From Comamonadaceae bacterium (GTDB taxonomy: Bacteria; Pseudomonadota; Gammaproteobacteria; Burkholderiales; Burkholderiaceae): a stretch of DNA of 24,430 bases. A model generated the notes under the pieces. The model saw only the letters and a list, made by a program, of their open reading frames with translations, searched no databases and had not been told where the DNA came from. Both the position numbers and the translations under genes were made by a program. Position 1 is the stretch's first letter. The number at the start of each line of letters is the position of its first letter. Shown here piece after piece: positions 1 to 10,734 of this stretch. Location of the stretch: the NCBI GenBank assembly GCA_947374535.1, contig CANCCJ010000035.1, forward strand, positions 1-24,430, in the 5' to 3' direction.

Positions 1-63
1 GCTTTTGGACTTGGTCGTTTCGACCTCGCGCCCCTGACGCACCAGTTGATTGATGGTTGGCAT
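1..63 (-). CDS. rpsL: 30S ribosomal protein S12, N-terminal fragment
   Basis: Only the first 21 codons are inside the window. They read MPTINQLVRQGREVETTKSK and one more Ser, the hallmark start of bacterial S12, the decoding-centre protein of the 30S subunit. The ATG is at 63-61 on the minus strand and is preceded by an AGGGAC-type ribosome-binding site about 10 nt upstream. The rest of the gene, and presumably the rpsG-fusA-tuf operon usual in proteobacteria, would lie beyond the left edge. A well-formed promoter and a leader of about 65 nt precede it, so the operon seems to start here and not to depend on read-through from the carboxypeptidase gene upstream. Identity is very secure despite the short length, because this N-terminus is almost invariant. 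Confidence 0.95.
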   Translation of the reverse strand, partial: MPTINQLVRQGREVETTKSKS

Positions 64-128
64 TGAAAAACGTCCCTAAACGTTTGAATTAAAAAGAAAA
101 CGTGAATCCCTTCGGAAATTCCGAAAAG
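64..128 (-). promoter_or_regulatory. rpsL leader with a palindrome and ACGTTT repeats
   Basis: The predicted leader contains a 15-bp dyad, TTCGGAA-A-TTCCGAA (plus-strand 111-125), just after the presumed transcription start. Three ACGTTT copies follow between there and the start codon. The dyad has a 1-nt centre, so it fits a DNA operator better than an RNA hairpin. No binding protein can be named from sequence alone. The ribosome-binding site lies next to the last ACGTTT copy. Confidence 0.35.
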
Positions 129-134
129 CCTTCT

Positions 135-163
135 AGTGTATCAGCATCGCGAGAGGCGGGCAA
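135..163 (-). promoter_or_regulatory. Predicted sigma-70 promoter of rpsL
   Basis: On the minus strand, TTGCCC (163-158) and TACACT (140-135) are separated by exactly 17 bp. TGA directly before the -10 gives an extended -10 (TGn) element. Transcription would start near 128 and give a leader of about 65 nt before the rpsL ATG. This is seen by eye only, but spacing, extended -10 and position all fit a strong ribosomal-protein promoter. Confidence 0.65.
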
Positions 164-192
164 ATCTAGTGCGAAATGCCTCAAGTAGTGGC

Positions 193-1356
193 TTACTTGA
201 CCCAAAGGCGCACAGTATCCCAAGCACGCCCCACAAAACCAGCCTGCTCAACAGCGTCCAGCACCAGCAAAGACACATCCACCAGTGGCTTTTGGTCCAA
301 AGTGACCTTCAAAACACCCACGGCTTGACCGCGATTGAGCGGTGCCACCAAGGGATCAGGTCGAGCAACTTGGGTCTGGATGCGGTTCGCTGCACCTGTA
401 GGCACTGCCACGACGATGGGCGTGAAACGGCCCAACTTGACATTGCTGCCACGGCCTTTCCACACATTCGGCGTCACCACAGCTTGGTTTGCATCAAAGA
501 GCTTGACGGCATCAAACGCGGTGTAGCCCCAATTCAAGAGTTTTTGCGACTCGGTGGCACGCGCATTCTCGCTAGAGGCGCCCAAAACGATGGACAGCAA
601 ACGACGCTGCCCCACGCCGGGCGCTTCGCGCTTGGCCGTGGCGATCAAACAAAACCCAGCCGCATCGGTGTGGCCTGTTTTTAAGCCATCCACGCTGGGG
701 TCGCGTAACAAGAGCAAATTGCGGTTGTTTTCGTTCGCCGCAGGCGTGCCGGGGTAACGGTATTTTTTGAGCGCGTAGTAGCCCACGTATTCGGGGAAAT
801 CTTGCATCAGGCGACCGGCCAAGATACTCAGGTCACGCGCTGTGGTGATGTGGCCGGGCTCGGTCAAACCTTCTGGGTTTTTATAGCCCGTAGATTTCAT
901 ACCCAAAACTTTGGCTTGGGCATTCATCATTTGCACAAAGTGCTCCACCGTGCCGCCTACGCCTTCGGCCAACGCCATGGTGGCATCGTTGCCAGACTGA
1001 ACAATCATGCCTTTGACGAGGTCTTCGACGGGGACTTTCATTTTGGGGTCGATGAACATTCGCGAACCGGGCATCTTCCAAGCACGCTCGCTCACACCAA
1101 AGGTTTGTTGCAAAGTAATCTTTTTGGACTTCAGTGCGTCAAACACCAAATAAGCAGACATCAGCTTGGTCAGGGATGCGGGCTCAACGGGCTTGTCTGC
1201 ATCCAATTCCGCCAAGACTTGTTGCGCCGTCAAATCGACCAACAAATAGGCGTGAGCGGCAATTTCGGGCGGCTGGGGCATTTGCGCCAACGCAGGCAAC
1301 ACAGACGCCGCGCCCATCAAAAAACCAAAAAGTGCAGAGCGCAGGAGTCGTGTCAT
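193..1356 (-). CDS. dacC: D-alanyl-D-alanine carboxypeptidase, PBP5/6 family
   Basis: A periplasmic serine carboxypeptidase that removes the terminal D-Ala of peptidoglycan pentapeptides, and so limits cross-linking. I chose the ATG at 1356, because the longer reading needs a TTG four codons upstream; this gives about 387 residues. A signal peptide ends at ALA-Q (residues 22-25). All three penicillin-binding motifs are present: SLTK with nucleophile Ser61 and Lys64, SGN at 121-123, and KTG at 226-228. The C-terminal third fits the PBP5 beta-sandwich domain, and the last 20 residues form an amphipathic segment typical of the membrane anchor. The family is certain. Whether to call it dacA or dacC is a naming choice. 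It lies 81 bp downstream of the alpha/beta hydrolase gene on the same strand and may share its transcript. Confidence 0.93.
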   Translation of the reverse strand: MTRLLRSALFGFLMGAASVLPALAQMPQPPEIAAHAYLLVDLTAQQVLAELDADKPVEPASLTKLMSAYLVFDALKSKKITLQQTFGVSERAWKMPGSRMFIDPKMKVPVEDLVKGMIVQSGNDATMALAEGVGGTVEHFVQMMNAQAKVLGMKSTGYKNPEGLTEPGHITTARDLSILAGRLMQDFPEYVGYYALKKYRYPGTPAANENNRNLLLLRDPSVDGLKTGHTDAAGFCLIATAKREAPGVGQRRLLSIVLGASSENARATESQKLLNWGYTAFDAVKLFDANQAVVTPNVWKGRGSNVKLGRFTPIVVAVPTGAANRIQTQVARPDPLVAPLNRGQAVGVLKVTLDQKPLVDVSLLVLDAVEQAGFVGRAWDTVRLWVK

Positions 1357-1437
1357 GGCTGTCTTCAAATGAAAAAATGTGAGGCAAAAAAGCGGCGTGC
1401 CAGCATGGCGAAAGCTGCGTGCGTTCTGCGACTGGGT

Positions 1438-2061
1438 TTAACCCTGCAAATGACGCACCACTAAATTTTTAAGAAGTGACAATTGTCCATGAAAGAAATG
1501 GCCACCCCCCGGCACCACCGTCACCGGCAAGCTTTGTGGACGCGCCCAGTCCATCACTGAAGCCAAGGATACGGTGTCGTCTTGCTCGCCATGCACGACC
1601 AAGGTTTTGTCGTGCAACTCGGGCGCAACAGGCGCGACCGTGAAGCGCTGAGCGGCCGTGCCCACGAACGCCACTTTTTCAACCGTGCGATGGGTATGCA
1701 ATTCAGCCAATGCGTGGCTGGCTACAAATGAGCCGAACGAAAAGCCTGCAATCGCCAGCGGACCTTGGGGCGCCACTTGATTGACCACACTCAAAAAGTC
1801 GCGCGCTTCGCCCGCACCCGCATCATGCGCACCCGCCGAAGCCCCCACGCCGCGAAAGTTAAAGCGCACCACCGTCCAACCGCACTGCACAAAAGCGCGC
1901 GCCAGTGTTTGCACAACCTTGTTGTCCATCGTGCCGCCAAACAGAGGGTGCGGATGCGCCACGATGGCCACGCCACGCGGCGTGCCTTCGGGCTCATCGC
2001 GCAAAGCCTCTATGGCACCAGCTTCGCCGTGCAGGGTGATTTTTTGGGTTTGTGAATTCAT
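1438..2061 (-). CDS. Small alpha/beta hydrolase (COG2945-like)
   Basis: A 207-residue single-domain alpha/beta hydrolase with no signal peptide, so probably cytoplasmic. The early HPHPLFGGTMDNKVV stretch is characteristic of the COG2945-type family. The nucleophile elbow is GFSFG (Ser near residue 110), the acid is probably in HGEQDD, and the histidine is in GGGHFFHG near the C-terminus. Substrate is unknown; related proteins are annotated only as predicted hydrolases. The ATG is 6 bp after the stop of the ferredoxin-like gene, so the two are almost surely cotranscribed. Family assignment is strong, but no specific reaction should be inferred. Confidence 0.85.
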   Translation of the reverse strand: MNSQTQKITLHGEAGAIEALRDEPEGTPRGVAIVAHPHPLFGGTMDNKVVQTLARAFVQCGWTVVRFNFRGVGASAGAHDAGAGEARDFLSVVNQVAPQGPLAIAGFSFGSFVASHALAELHTHRTVEKVAFVGTAAQRFTVAPVAPELHDKTLVVHGEQDDTVSLASVMDWARPQSLPVTVVPGGGHFFHGQLSLLKNLVVRHLQG

Positions 2062-2067
2062 GGCGCT

Positions 2068-2403
2068 TCAACGTCCCACATTGGCGGGCAACACCAAGCG
2101 CTCCACCACTTGGTCATTTTTAAGATGCTTTTCAACAATCTCGTCCACGTCGTTGTGATCCATCACGGTGTACCAAACACCTTCGGGATAGACCACCGCC
2201 ACAGGTCCGCCCGCGCAACGGTCCAAGCATCCCGCTTTGTTCACGCGCACACCGCCAGGGCCGGCCAAACCTGCAGCTTTGACTTGCGATTTGCAATGGT
2301 CAAACGCTGCTTGGGCACCGTGGTTGGCGCAGGCGTCTTGGCCGTTGTCGCGCTGGTTCAGGCAGAAAAAAATGTGGTGTTTGTAGTAGGAAGTTTGGGT
2401 CAT
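2068..2403 (-). CDS. Thioredoxin-like [2Fe-2S] ferredoxin
   Basis: An 111-residue protein of the thioredoxin-fold ferredoxin family, also found as the NuoE-like/Shethna type. It begins with YKHHIFFCLNQR and carries Cys14, Cys25, Cys59 and Cys63. The C-x10-C and GCLDRC spacing matches the four cluster ligands of this family, and CAGGPVAVVYPEGVWY is the usual following segment. The expected role is one-electron transfer, but the partner cannot be seen. It sits between a VanZ-like membrane protein gene (9 bp gap) and a small hydrolase gene (6 bp gap). Cys37 is an extra cysteine that is probably not a ligand. Confidence 0.88.
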   Translation of the reverse strand: MTQTSYYKHHIFFCLNQRDNGQDACANHGAQAAFDHCKSQVKAAGLAGPGGVRVNKAGCLDRCAGGPVAVVYPEGVWYTVMDHNDVDEIVEKHLKNDQVVERLVLPANVGR

Positions 2404-2412
2404 GGTCGAATT

Positions 2413-5006
<2,594 letters not shown>

Positions 5007-5007
<1 letters not shown>

Positions 5008-5579
5008 TGCGATGGTTCGACATACGCGGGTCGCACATCGCCACGGCGTTGATTTCGGGCCTGCTGTTCAGTTTGTCTTTTCGACTGAACCAATTTTTCG
5101 ACCAACAGCTTGTTTATTCGGCAGGCATCAGCTTGTTGTTTTTACCCGCTGGTGTGAAATTGTTAGCCGTCTTGGTTGGGCGCTTGCCCGCCGTAGTTGG
5201 GCTGTTGATCGTTGGCATTTATCTAGGCGCAGGCATTTGGCCGGACCAGTCGATGGTTTCCATCGTCTACTTCGCCTTTGTGGGCTTGATGACCTACCCC
5301 GTCGCTGCCTTCGGCTTGATGCGCTTCTTACACATCCGTCATGACTTGAGCAACCTGAGCTACCAACATATCGTGCTGCTATCTCTGGCGGCCAGCGTGT
5401 TCAACGGCGTCGTGCACAACTTGCTGTACGTCACACAAGGCGTCACCACCCGCGAAGAACTCTGGCAAAAAAGCGCCGCCATGGCGTTTGGCGACTTCAT
5501 GGGCTGCTTTGTGGTGGTGGCCTTGTTTCACGCCGCCACGGGCTTGCTACGCAGCGCACGCCACACCACGGTCCAATAG
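5007..5579 (+). CDS. Small polytopic membrane protein, MASE1-like
   Basis: A 190-residue protein with about five hydrophobic helices and no soluble domain. Features such as LLFLPAGVKLLAVLVGRLPAV and a late helix starting AFGDFMGCFVVVALF resemble the MASE1 membrane sensor domain. MASE1 is normally fused to diguanylate-cyclase or histidine-kinase domains, but no output domain is present here, and the gene ends normally 3 bp before the convergent hydrolase gene. The start ATG overlaps the hemB stop (TAATG), so translation is probably coupled to hemB. Function is unknown. The MASE1 resemblance is by eye and needs a profile search. Confidence 0.65.
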
Positions 5580-5582
5580 CGC

Positions 5583-6266
5583 TTATCGCAAATGCTTGGC
5601 AAAGAATGCCAAGGTGCGCTCTAGCGCCAGCTTGGCTGACGCCTCTTGATAAGCACCTCGATGGTCACAGTTAAACCCATGATGCGCGGGGTACATATAG
5701 ATCGCCACCTCTGGATGCGCATGCTTGAATTTTTCCACCGTGTCCAAAGGAATCCAATCGTCTTCCTCTGCGTAATGCGCCAGCACAGGGCAGTTGGGAT
5801 GGCGGGCAATTTCTTCAGCCGTGGTTGACCCACCACCGTAGTAAGGCACCGCAGCACTGAGGCCCTTCACCAACGCAGCCGCGCGCCAAGTCAGCAAACC
5901 GCCCCAGCAATAACCCACGATGCCAACTTTGCCGCCACTGGTCTTGGCCGCGTAGTCCACCGCCGCCTGAATGTCGGCCATCACACCAGGCGCGGGCATC
6001 GCCTCGACCGCAGCTTTGAGCGCCGAGCCCGTTTGCATATCGTCAGCCGTGTAGCCCAACGACACGCCGTGTTTGACACGGTGAAACGTCGCAGGCGCCA
6101 CCGCCAAGTAACCTTGCGCGGCATAGCCATCGGCCACTTCTTGAATATGCGGGTTCACACCAAAAATCTCTTGCAACACCACCACGGCACCTTTGGGTGC
6201 GCCTTTGGGTTGGGCCACATAAGCGGGAAATTCATAGCCATCAGCGGCATGGAGTCGAACAGTCAT
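5583..6266 (-). CDS. Dienelactone hydrolase family protein
   Basis: A 227-residue cytoplasmic alpha/beta hydrolase of the dienelactone hydrolase family. The nucleophile is a cysteine in GYCWGG (Cys120). The acid is Asp170 or Asp171 in AEEDDWIP, and the histidine is in AHHGFNCD (near 197), giving the Cys-Asp-His triad typical of carboxymethylenebutenolidase. The QEIFG motif with Glu33 corresponds to the glutamate that activates the cysteine in characterised members. Such enzymes open dienelactone in chlorocatechol breakdown, but no other aromatic-pathway genes lie nearby, so the substrate is open. A strong GAGGGAGG ribosome-binding site precedes the ATG. It is convergent with the MASE1-like gene, 3 bp apart. 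Confidence 0.9.
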   Translation of the reverse strand: MTVRLHAADGYEFPAYVAQPKGAPKGAVVVLQEIFGVNPHIQEVADGYAAQGYLAVAPATFHRVKHGVSLGYTADDMQTGSALKAAVEAMPAPGVMADIQAAVDYAAKTSGGKVGIVGYCWGGLLTWRAAALVKGLSAAVPYYGGGSTTAEEIARHPNCPVLAHYAEEDDWIPLDTVEKFKHAHPEVAIYMYPAHHGFNCDHRGAYQEASAKLALERTLAFFAKHLR

Positions 6267-6292
6267 AACAAGCCTCCCTCAAATTTTTTTAA

Positions 6293-6347
6293 AGTTAATG
6301 CCTCAAGGTTAACTGTTTTTAGAAATGCAGAATTTGCGCAAACGCAA
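6293..6347 (-). promoter_or_regulatory. Regulatory-looking region upstream of the dienelactone hydrolase gene
   Basis: The 97-bp gap 6267-6363 is AT-rich compared with the surrounding genes. It holds an inverted repeat AGTTAA-N10-TTAACT (6293-6314), a 10-bp palindrome TTTGCGCAAA (6333-6342), and a weak promoter-like pair on the minus strand: TTGCGT (6347-6342), 17 bp, TTCTAA (6324-6319). The inverted repeat would lie between that promoter and the start codon, a position suited to an operator. Each element is weak on its own. Confidence 0.3.
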
Positions 6348-6363
6348 GAAATGTGAACACGGC

Positions 6364-7302
6364 TCAAACCGAAAAGCCGCCCACCAAGGCTGTGCGCAAG
6401 TAATCCACAAACGCCGTCACCGCACGCGGCACATGCGGTGAATACGGGCGAATGGCATAGATCTGCTCGGCAAATGCGCCCACCAACTTCCAGTCAGGCA
6501 GCACTTGGACCAACTTGCCTTGTTGAAGTGACGCCTGCGCCGTGAAATCGGGTAACAACGCAATGCCCAAGCCCGTCAATGCAGCTTCGCGCAAGGCCTC
6601 GCTGTTGTTGGCAGCGAGCTGACCCGTCACCGGCACGGTGATGCGCTCGTCTTTGGTTTTGGATTTGTGACGCTCAAGCGTCCAGGTGGGCGTGTCTTGC
6701 GCACGCAGATAGTGCAGACAGTTGTGCGCCTGCAAGTCGGCGGGCACCTTCGGCGTACCGGCGCGACGCAGATAGGTTTTGCTGGCGACCAGCACCGAGT
6801 GCGTGCTGCACAGCGTCCACGCCACATGTGTGTCGGGCGGGCGGGCTGTGTGGCGAATGGCCAAGTCAAAGCCTTCGGTCGCGAGGGTGCTGAGTCGGTC
6901 CGACATATCCAGCTCTAGCCGCACGTCGGGATACTCCCGCAAGAAGTCGGCCAAGCGAGGTGCGAGTTGTTGGTGCGCAAACGCCACGGGTGCCGTCACC
7001 CGCAGCAAGCCGCTGGGCACACCCGCCAAGTCGCGCACTTGGGCGAAGCTCTGTTCAATCTGTTCAAACGAAGCGCGCGTGTCGTCCACCAAGCGCTGGC
7101 CCGCTTCGGTCAAGCGCACGCTTCGCGTGGTGCGCTGCACCAGAGGCACGCGTGCGGCACGCTCTAGCTCGGCAATGCGTTGGCTCATGGCCGCTTTACT
7201 CACGCCGAGGCGTGCGGCAGCGGCGGTGAAGCTGCCTTGCTGGGCCAACACACTGAGCCAATGCAGGTGGTGCCACAGTTCACTGATTTTTTGCTCATTC
7301 AT
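6364..7302 (-). CDS. LysR-family transcriptional regulator
   Basis: A 312-residue LTTR, using the ATG at 7302; the frame opens nine codons earlier at a TTG that I reject. The N-terminal winged helix-turn-helix is clear: [34 protein letters not shown] is interrupted only by normal variation, and [10 protein letters not shown] follows. The remaining ~220 residues form the periplasmic-binding-like effector domain, starting around [12 protein letters not shown]. That phrase is typical of the large proteobacterial group with a YafC/DsdC-like effector region. It diverges from the aldehyde dehydrogenase gene, which is therefore its most likely target, together with its own promoter. The effector is unknown. 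Confidence 0.92.
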   Translation of the reverse strand: MNEQKISELWHHLHWLSVLAQQGSFTAAAARLGVSKAAMSQRIAELERAARVPLVQRTTRSVRLTEAGQRLVDDTRASFEQIEQSFAQVRDLAGVPSGLLRVTAPVAFAHQQLAPRLADFLREYPDVRLELDMSDRLSTLATEGFDLAIRHTARPPDTHVAWTLCSTHSVLVASKTYLRRAGTPKVPADLQAHNCLHYLRAQDTPTWTLERHKSKTKDERITVPVTGQLAANNSEALREAALTGLGIALLPDFTAQASLQQGKLVQVLPDWKLVGAFAEQIYAIRPYSPHVPRAVTAFVDYLRTALVGGFSV

Positions 7303-7307
7303 GTCTC

Positions 7308-7331
7308 GATTGTTCACTATTTTGAACAATC
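7308..7331. promoter_or_regulatory. Perfect 9+9 bp dyad, probable LysR operator
   Basis: GATTGTTCA (7308-7316), a 6-bp spacer, and TGAACAATC (7323-7331) make a perfect inverted repeat. It begins 6 bp outside the LysR start codon, so the bound protein would cover the regulator's own translation-start region. It also lies about 18 bp upstream of the -35 of the predicted mmsA promoter. LTTR recognition sites are imperfect dyads of this kind, with T and A at about N11 spacing. The location and symmetry fit a recognition site used for both autoregulation and activation of the divergent genes. Confidence 0.65.
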
Positions 7332-7348
7332 AATTCATGGTTTCGCGC

Positions 7349-7377
7349 TTGTTCGTTGCCCTGCCCCTGCCTACACT
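7349..7377 (+). promoter_or_regulatory. Predicted promoter of the mmsA-GMC genes
   Basis: TTGTTC (7349-7354) and TACACT (7372-7377) are spaced by 17 bp, with the start codon 31 bp further on. The match to sigma-70 is moderate, as expected for a promoter that needs an activator. The LysR dyad lies immediately upstream. Confidence 0.5.
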
Positions 7378-7408
7378 GCCCCATCTTCCCCACACCACGA
7401 GACACCAC

Positions 7409-8923
7409 ATGACCACACCCGCTCACATCGCGCATTACATCAACGGTGCCGTTGCCCATGGCAGCAGCACTCGCACACAGCCGGTGTACAACCCCGCCAC
7501 AGGTGCTGTCACCGGACACGTGAGCTTGGCCAATGTGTCTGACGTGGGCGCAGCTGTTGCCGCCGCTCAAAAAGCCTTCCCCGCTTGGGCTGACACGCCG
7601 CCCCTGCGTCGCGCTCGTGTGATGTTCAAGTTCTTGGAATTGCTGAACGCGAACAAGGACAAGTTGGCGCACATGATCACCGCTGAGCACGGCAAAGTGT
7701 TCACCGATGCGCAAGGCGAGGTCAGCCGCGGCATTGACATCGTCGAATTCGCCACCGGCATTCCTCAGTTGCTCAAAGGCGATTTCACAGAGCAAGTGTC
7801 CACCGGCATCGACAACTGGACCATGCGTCAGCCTTTGGGCGTTGTTGCTGGCATCACGCCTTTCAACTTCCCCGTCATGGTGCCTGCATGGATGTTCCCC
7901 GTGGCCATTGCCGCCGGCAACACGTTTGTACTCAAGCCCAGCCCGATTGACCCTACACCTGCGCTCTTCATGGCTGAGTTGCTGAAGCAAGCGGGCCTGC
8001 CTGACGGCGTGTTCAACGTTGTGCAAGGCGACAAAGAAGCCGTGGACGCTTTGTTGGTTCACCCCGACGTGAAGGCTGTGAGTTTTGTGGGTTCGACGCC
8101 CATTGCCAACTACATCTACGAAACCGGCGCTCACCACGGCAAGCGCGTGCAAGCCTTGGGCGGCGCGAAGAACCACATGGTGGTCATGCCCGATGCGGAC
8201 ATTGACCAAGCCGTGGACGCCCTGATTGGCGCCGCCTACGGCTCGGCTGGCGAACGCTGCATGGCCATCAGCGTGGCGGTGTTGGTGGGCGATGTGGCCG
8301 AGCGCCTCATGCCCAAGTTGATTGCGCGCACCAAAGCTTTGAAAGTGCTCAACGGTGAGAACCTCGCCGCCGAAATGGGCCCCATCGTGACGGACATTGC
8401 GCACAAACGCATCACCGGCTACATCGAACAAGGCGTCAAGGAAGGTGCGCGTTTGTTGGTCGACGGCCGCAGCTTTGACGGCGCACAAGCAGGCGAAGGT
8501 TGCAAAGATGGCTTCTGGATGGGCGGCACGTTGTTTGACAACGTCACCCCAGACATGCGCATCTACAAAGAAGAGATCTTCGGCCCCGTCCTGAGCTGCC
8601 TGCGGGTGGCCGACTTGGCACAAGCCGTGACCCTGATCAACGCCCACGAATTTGGCAACGGTGTGAGCTGCTTCACCCGCGACGGCAATGTGGCCCGCGA
8701 GTTTGCGCGTCACATTCAGGTGGGCATGGTCGGCATCAACGTGCCCATCCCCGTGCCCATGGCTTGGCATGGTTTTGGTGGATGGAAGAAAAGCTTGTTT
8801 GGCGATATGCACGCCTATGGCGAAGAGGGTGTGCGTTTCTACACCAAGCAAAAAAGCGTGATGCAGCGCTGGCCAGAGAGCATTGGCAAAGGCGCTGAGT
8901 TCGTCATGCCCACATCTAAGTAA
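7409..8923 (+). CDS. mmsA: CoA-acylating methylmalonate-semialdehyde dehydrogenase
   Basis: A 504-residue aldehyde dehydrogenase. The frame is open far upstream, but the ATG at 7409 gives the expected N-terminus (HYINGA). Catalytic Cys284 is in AGERCMA, and the NAD fold carries [16 protein letters not shown] and SFVGSTP. The segment [11 protein letters not shown] lacks the general-base Glu found in hydrolytic aldehyde dehydrogenases, a hallmark of the MmsA/IolA group. That group oxidises methylmalonate or malonate semialdehyde with CoA and NAD to propionyl-CoA or acetyl-CoA, with loss of CO2. [24 protein letters not shown] near the C-terminus also matches. No valine-pathway genes such as mmsB are adjacent; a GMC oxidoreductase gene follows 17 bp later. 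So the physiological substrate may be another semialdehyde. Confidence 0.92.
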   Translation: MTTPAHIAHYINGAVAHGSSTRTQPVYNPATGAVTGHVSLANVSDVGAAVAAAQKAFPAWADTPPLRRARVMFKFLELLNANKDKLAHMITAEHGKVFTDAQGEVSRGIDIVEFATGIPQLLKGDFTEQVSTGIDNWTMRQPLGVVAGITPFNFPVMVPAWMFPVAIAAGNTFVLKPSPIDPTPALFMAELLKQAGLPDGVFNVVQGDKEAVDALLVHPDVKAVSFVGSTPIANYIYETGAHHGKRVQALGGAKNHMVVMPDADIDQAVDALIGAAYGSAGERCMAISVAVLVGDVAERLMPKLIARTKALKVLNGENLAAEMGPIVTDIAHKRITGYIEQGVKEGARLLVDGRSFDGAQAGEGCKDGFWMGGTLFDNVTPDMRIYKEEIFGPVLSCLRVADLAQAVTLINAHEFGNGVSCFTRDGNVAREFARHIQVGMVGINVPIPVPMAWHGFGGWKKSLFGDMHAYGEEGVRFYTKQKSVMQRWPESIGKGAEFVMPTSK

Positions 8924-8940
8924 GTCCTTAAGATAGCCGC

Positions 8941-10662
8941 ATGAGTGACACCCAGTTTGACTACATCATCGTCGGCGCAGGCACCGCAGGTTGCCTGCTA
9001 GCCAACCGCCTGAGCGCCAATGCCAGCAAACGCGTGCTGCTCATCGAAGCGGGGCGCAAGGACGATTACCACTGGGTGCACATTCCTGTCGGCTACCTGT
9101 ATTGCATTGGCAACCCACGCACCGACTGGCTCTACAACACGGCCCCTGATACGGGCCTGAATGGCCGCAGTTTGCGATACCCACGCGGCAAGGTCTTGGG
9201 CGGCTGCTCCAGCATCAACGGCATGATTTACATGCGCGGTCAAGCACGTGACTACGACCAATGGGCCGACATCACGGGTGACGCCCGCTGGCGTTGGGAC
9301 AACGCGCTGCCCTATTTCAAATTACACGAAGACCACCACCTAGGCGCGAACGCTTTGCACGGCGCCAAAGGCGAGCGCAGCGAAGTGCTGCTGGCCGACA
9401 ACACGGTGTACGGTGAAACCTTGCGCCACCACATTTCGGGTGGCGAATGGCGGGTGGAGAAACAACGCTTACGCTGGGATGTGCTCGACGCGTTTGCCCA
9501 AGCCGCCGTTGAGGCAGGCATTCCCGCCACAGATGACTTCAACCGTGGCAGCAACGAAGGCGTGGGCTACTTTGAAGTGAACCAAAAAAGCGGCTGGCGT
9601 TGGAACACGGCCAAGGCCTTCATTCGCCCCACTTGCTATGCGCGCCCCAACTTTGAACTGTGGTCGTCAGCCCAAGTCGCCAAGTTGGTGATGCACACCG
9701 AGGCCGATGGCACACAGCGCTGCACCGGCGTGCAGGTGTGGACGGGTGATGGTTACGTGACGGCCACCGCCAAGCAGTCGGTGGTGTTGAGCGCAGGCGC
9801 GATTGGCACGCCGCAAATTTTGCAACTCTCGGGGCTTGGTCCTGCCGACTTGCTCCAACAGCATGGCATTGCGCCTGTCGTTGATCTGCCGGGCGTCGGG
9901 GCCAACTTGCAAGACCATTTGCAAATACGCTCGGTCTTCAAAGTGCACGGCGTCGAAACCCTCAACACCTTGGCCAACAGCTGGTGGGGCAAGGCCAAAA
10001 TTGGTTTGGAATATGCGTTCAAGCGCAGCGGCCCTATGAGCATGGCACCTTCACAACTTGGCGCCTTCACCCGCAGCAGCCCAGACCAGCCCTACCCCAA
10101 CCTCGAATACCACGTACAACCACTGAGCCTCGATGCGTTTGGTGAACCGCTGCATCACTTCCCAGCTTTCACGGCCAGCGTGTGTAACCTGAACCCAACG
10201 AGCCGTGGCATGGTCAACATCACCAGCGCTAACTTTGCGGATGCACCCAAGATTGCACCCAATTACTTGAGCACGGATGCCGACCGCCAAGTGGCCGCCG
10301 ATTCGCTGCGCGTGACGCGGCGCATCGCGGCCCAACCCGCACTCGCCAAGTACAAGCCCGAGGAATACAAACCTGGCGTGCAATACCAAACCGACGAAGA
10401 CTTAGCACGCTTGGCTGGCGACATTGCCACCACCATCTTTCATCCAGTGGGCACGGCACGCATGGGTCGCGTGGACGACCCGATGGCAGTGGTAGATCCC
10501 GAGTTGCGCGTGCGCGATGGACGCGGTGGCGTGGTGCGTGGCCTGCGCGTGGTCGACGCCAGTGTGATGCCCACCATCACCAGCGGCAACACCAACAGCC
10601 CGACTTTGATGATGGCCGAGAAGGCCGCCCAGTGGCTGGCCCACGAAGCCGAACGGGCCTAA
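8941..10662 (+). CDS. GMC-family flavin-dependent alcohol dehydrogenase
   Basis: A 573-residue FAD oxidoreductase of the glucose-methanol-choline family. The dinucleotide-binding motif is at the N-terminus (IIVGAGTAGCLLANRLS). The GMC signature GKVLGGCSSINGMIYMRG is near residue 85, and a second signature (GAIGTPQILQLSGLG) is near 285. The C-terminal active site has His501 in FHPVGTARMG and Asn550/Asn552 in SGNTNSPT. Relatives include choline dehydrogenase and the alkanol dehydrogenase AlkJ. It is the second gene after mmsA, 17 bp away and with a weak ribosome-binding site. The pair could carry out alcohol to aldehyde to acyl-CoA conversion. The electron acceptor is probably quinone or cytochrome, not oxygen, but that is inference. 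Confidence 0.92.
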   Translation: MSDTQFDYIIVGAGTAGCLLANRLSANASKRVLLIEAGRKDDYHWVHIPVGYLYCIGNPRTDWLYNTAPDTGLNGRSLRYPRGKVLGGCSSINGMIYMRGQARDYDQWADITGDARWRWDNALPYFKLHEDHHLGANALHGAKGERSEVLLADNTVYGETLRHHISGGEWRVEKQRLRWDVLDAFAQAAVEAGIPATDDFNRGSNEGVGYFEVNQKSGWRWNTAKAFIRPTCYARPNFELWSSAQVAKLVMHTEADGTQRCTGVQVWTGDGYVTATAKQSVVLSAGAIGTPQILQLSGLGPADLLQQHGIAPVVDLPGVGANLQDHLQIRSVFKVHGVETLNTLANSWWGKAKIGLEYAFKRSGPMSMAPSQLGAFTRSSPDQPYPNLEYHVQPLSLDAFGEPLHHFPAFTASVCNLNPTSRGMVNITSANFADAPKIAPNYLSTDADRQVAADSLRVTRRIAAQPALAKYKPEEYKPGVQYQTDEDLARLAGDIATTIFHPVGTARMGRVDDPMAVVDPELRVRDGRGGVVRGLRVVDASVMPTITSGNTNSPTLMMAEKAAQWLAHEAERA

Positions 10663-10734
10663 ACGCCAACGCCTAGGGTTTTTCCTCAAGGGAATGTCCT
10701 AGCCAAAAGCCAAGGCCAGGGCCCTTACAGTTAT

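Noticed and set aside
1357..1368. TTG start four codons upstream for the carboxypeptidase gene
   Set aside because: The ATG at 1356 gives a normal signal peptide, and the TTG adds nothing to it. The same reasoning was used for the TTG starts before the LysR, gatA and SDR genes.
6779..7408. Upstream extension of the mmsA reading frame
   Set aside because: It runs antisense through the LysR gene and the promoter gap. The MmsA N-terminus fits the ATG at 7409.
7295..8851. 518-codon open frame on the minus strand, antisense to mmsA
   Set aside because: The translation is His/Val/Gly-rich with no family features, and it lies opposite a clear aldehyde dehydrogenase. This is a codon-bias shadow of a GC-rich gene.
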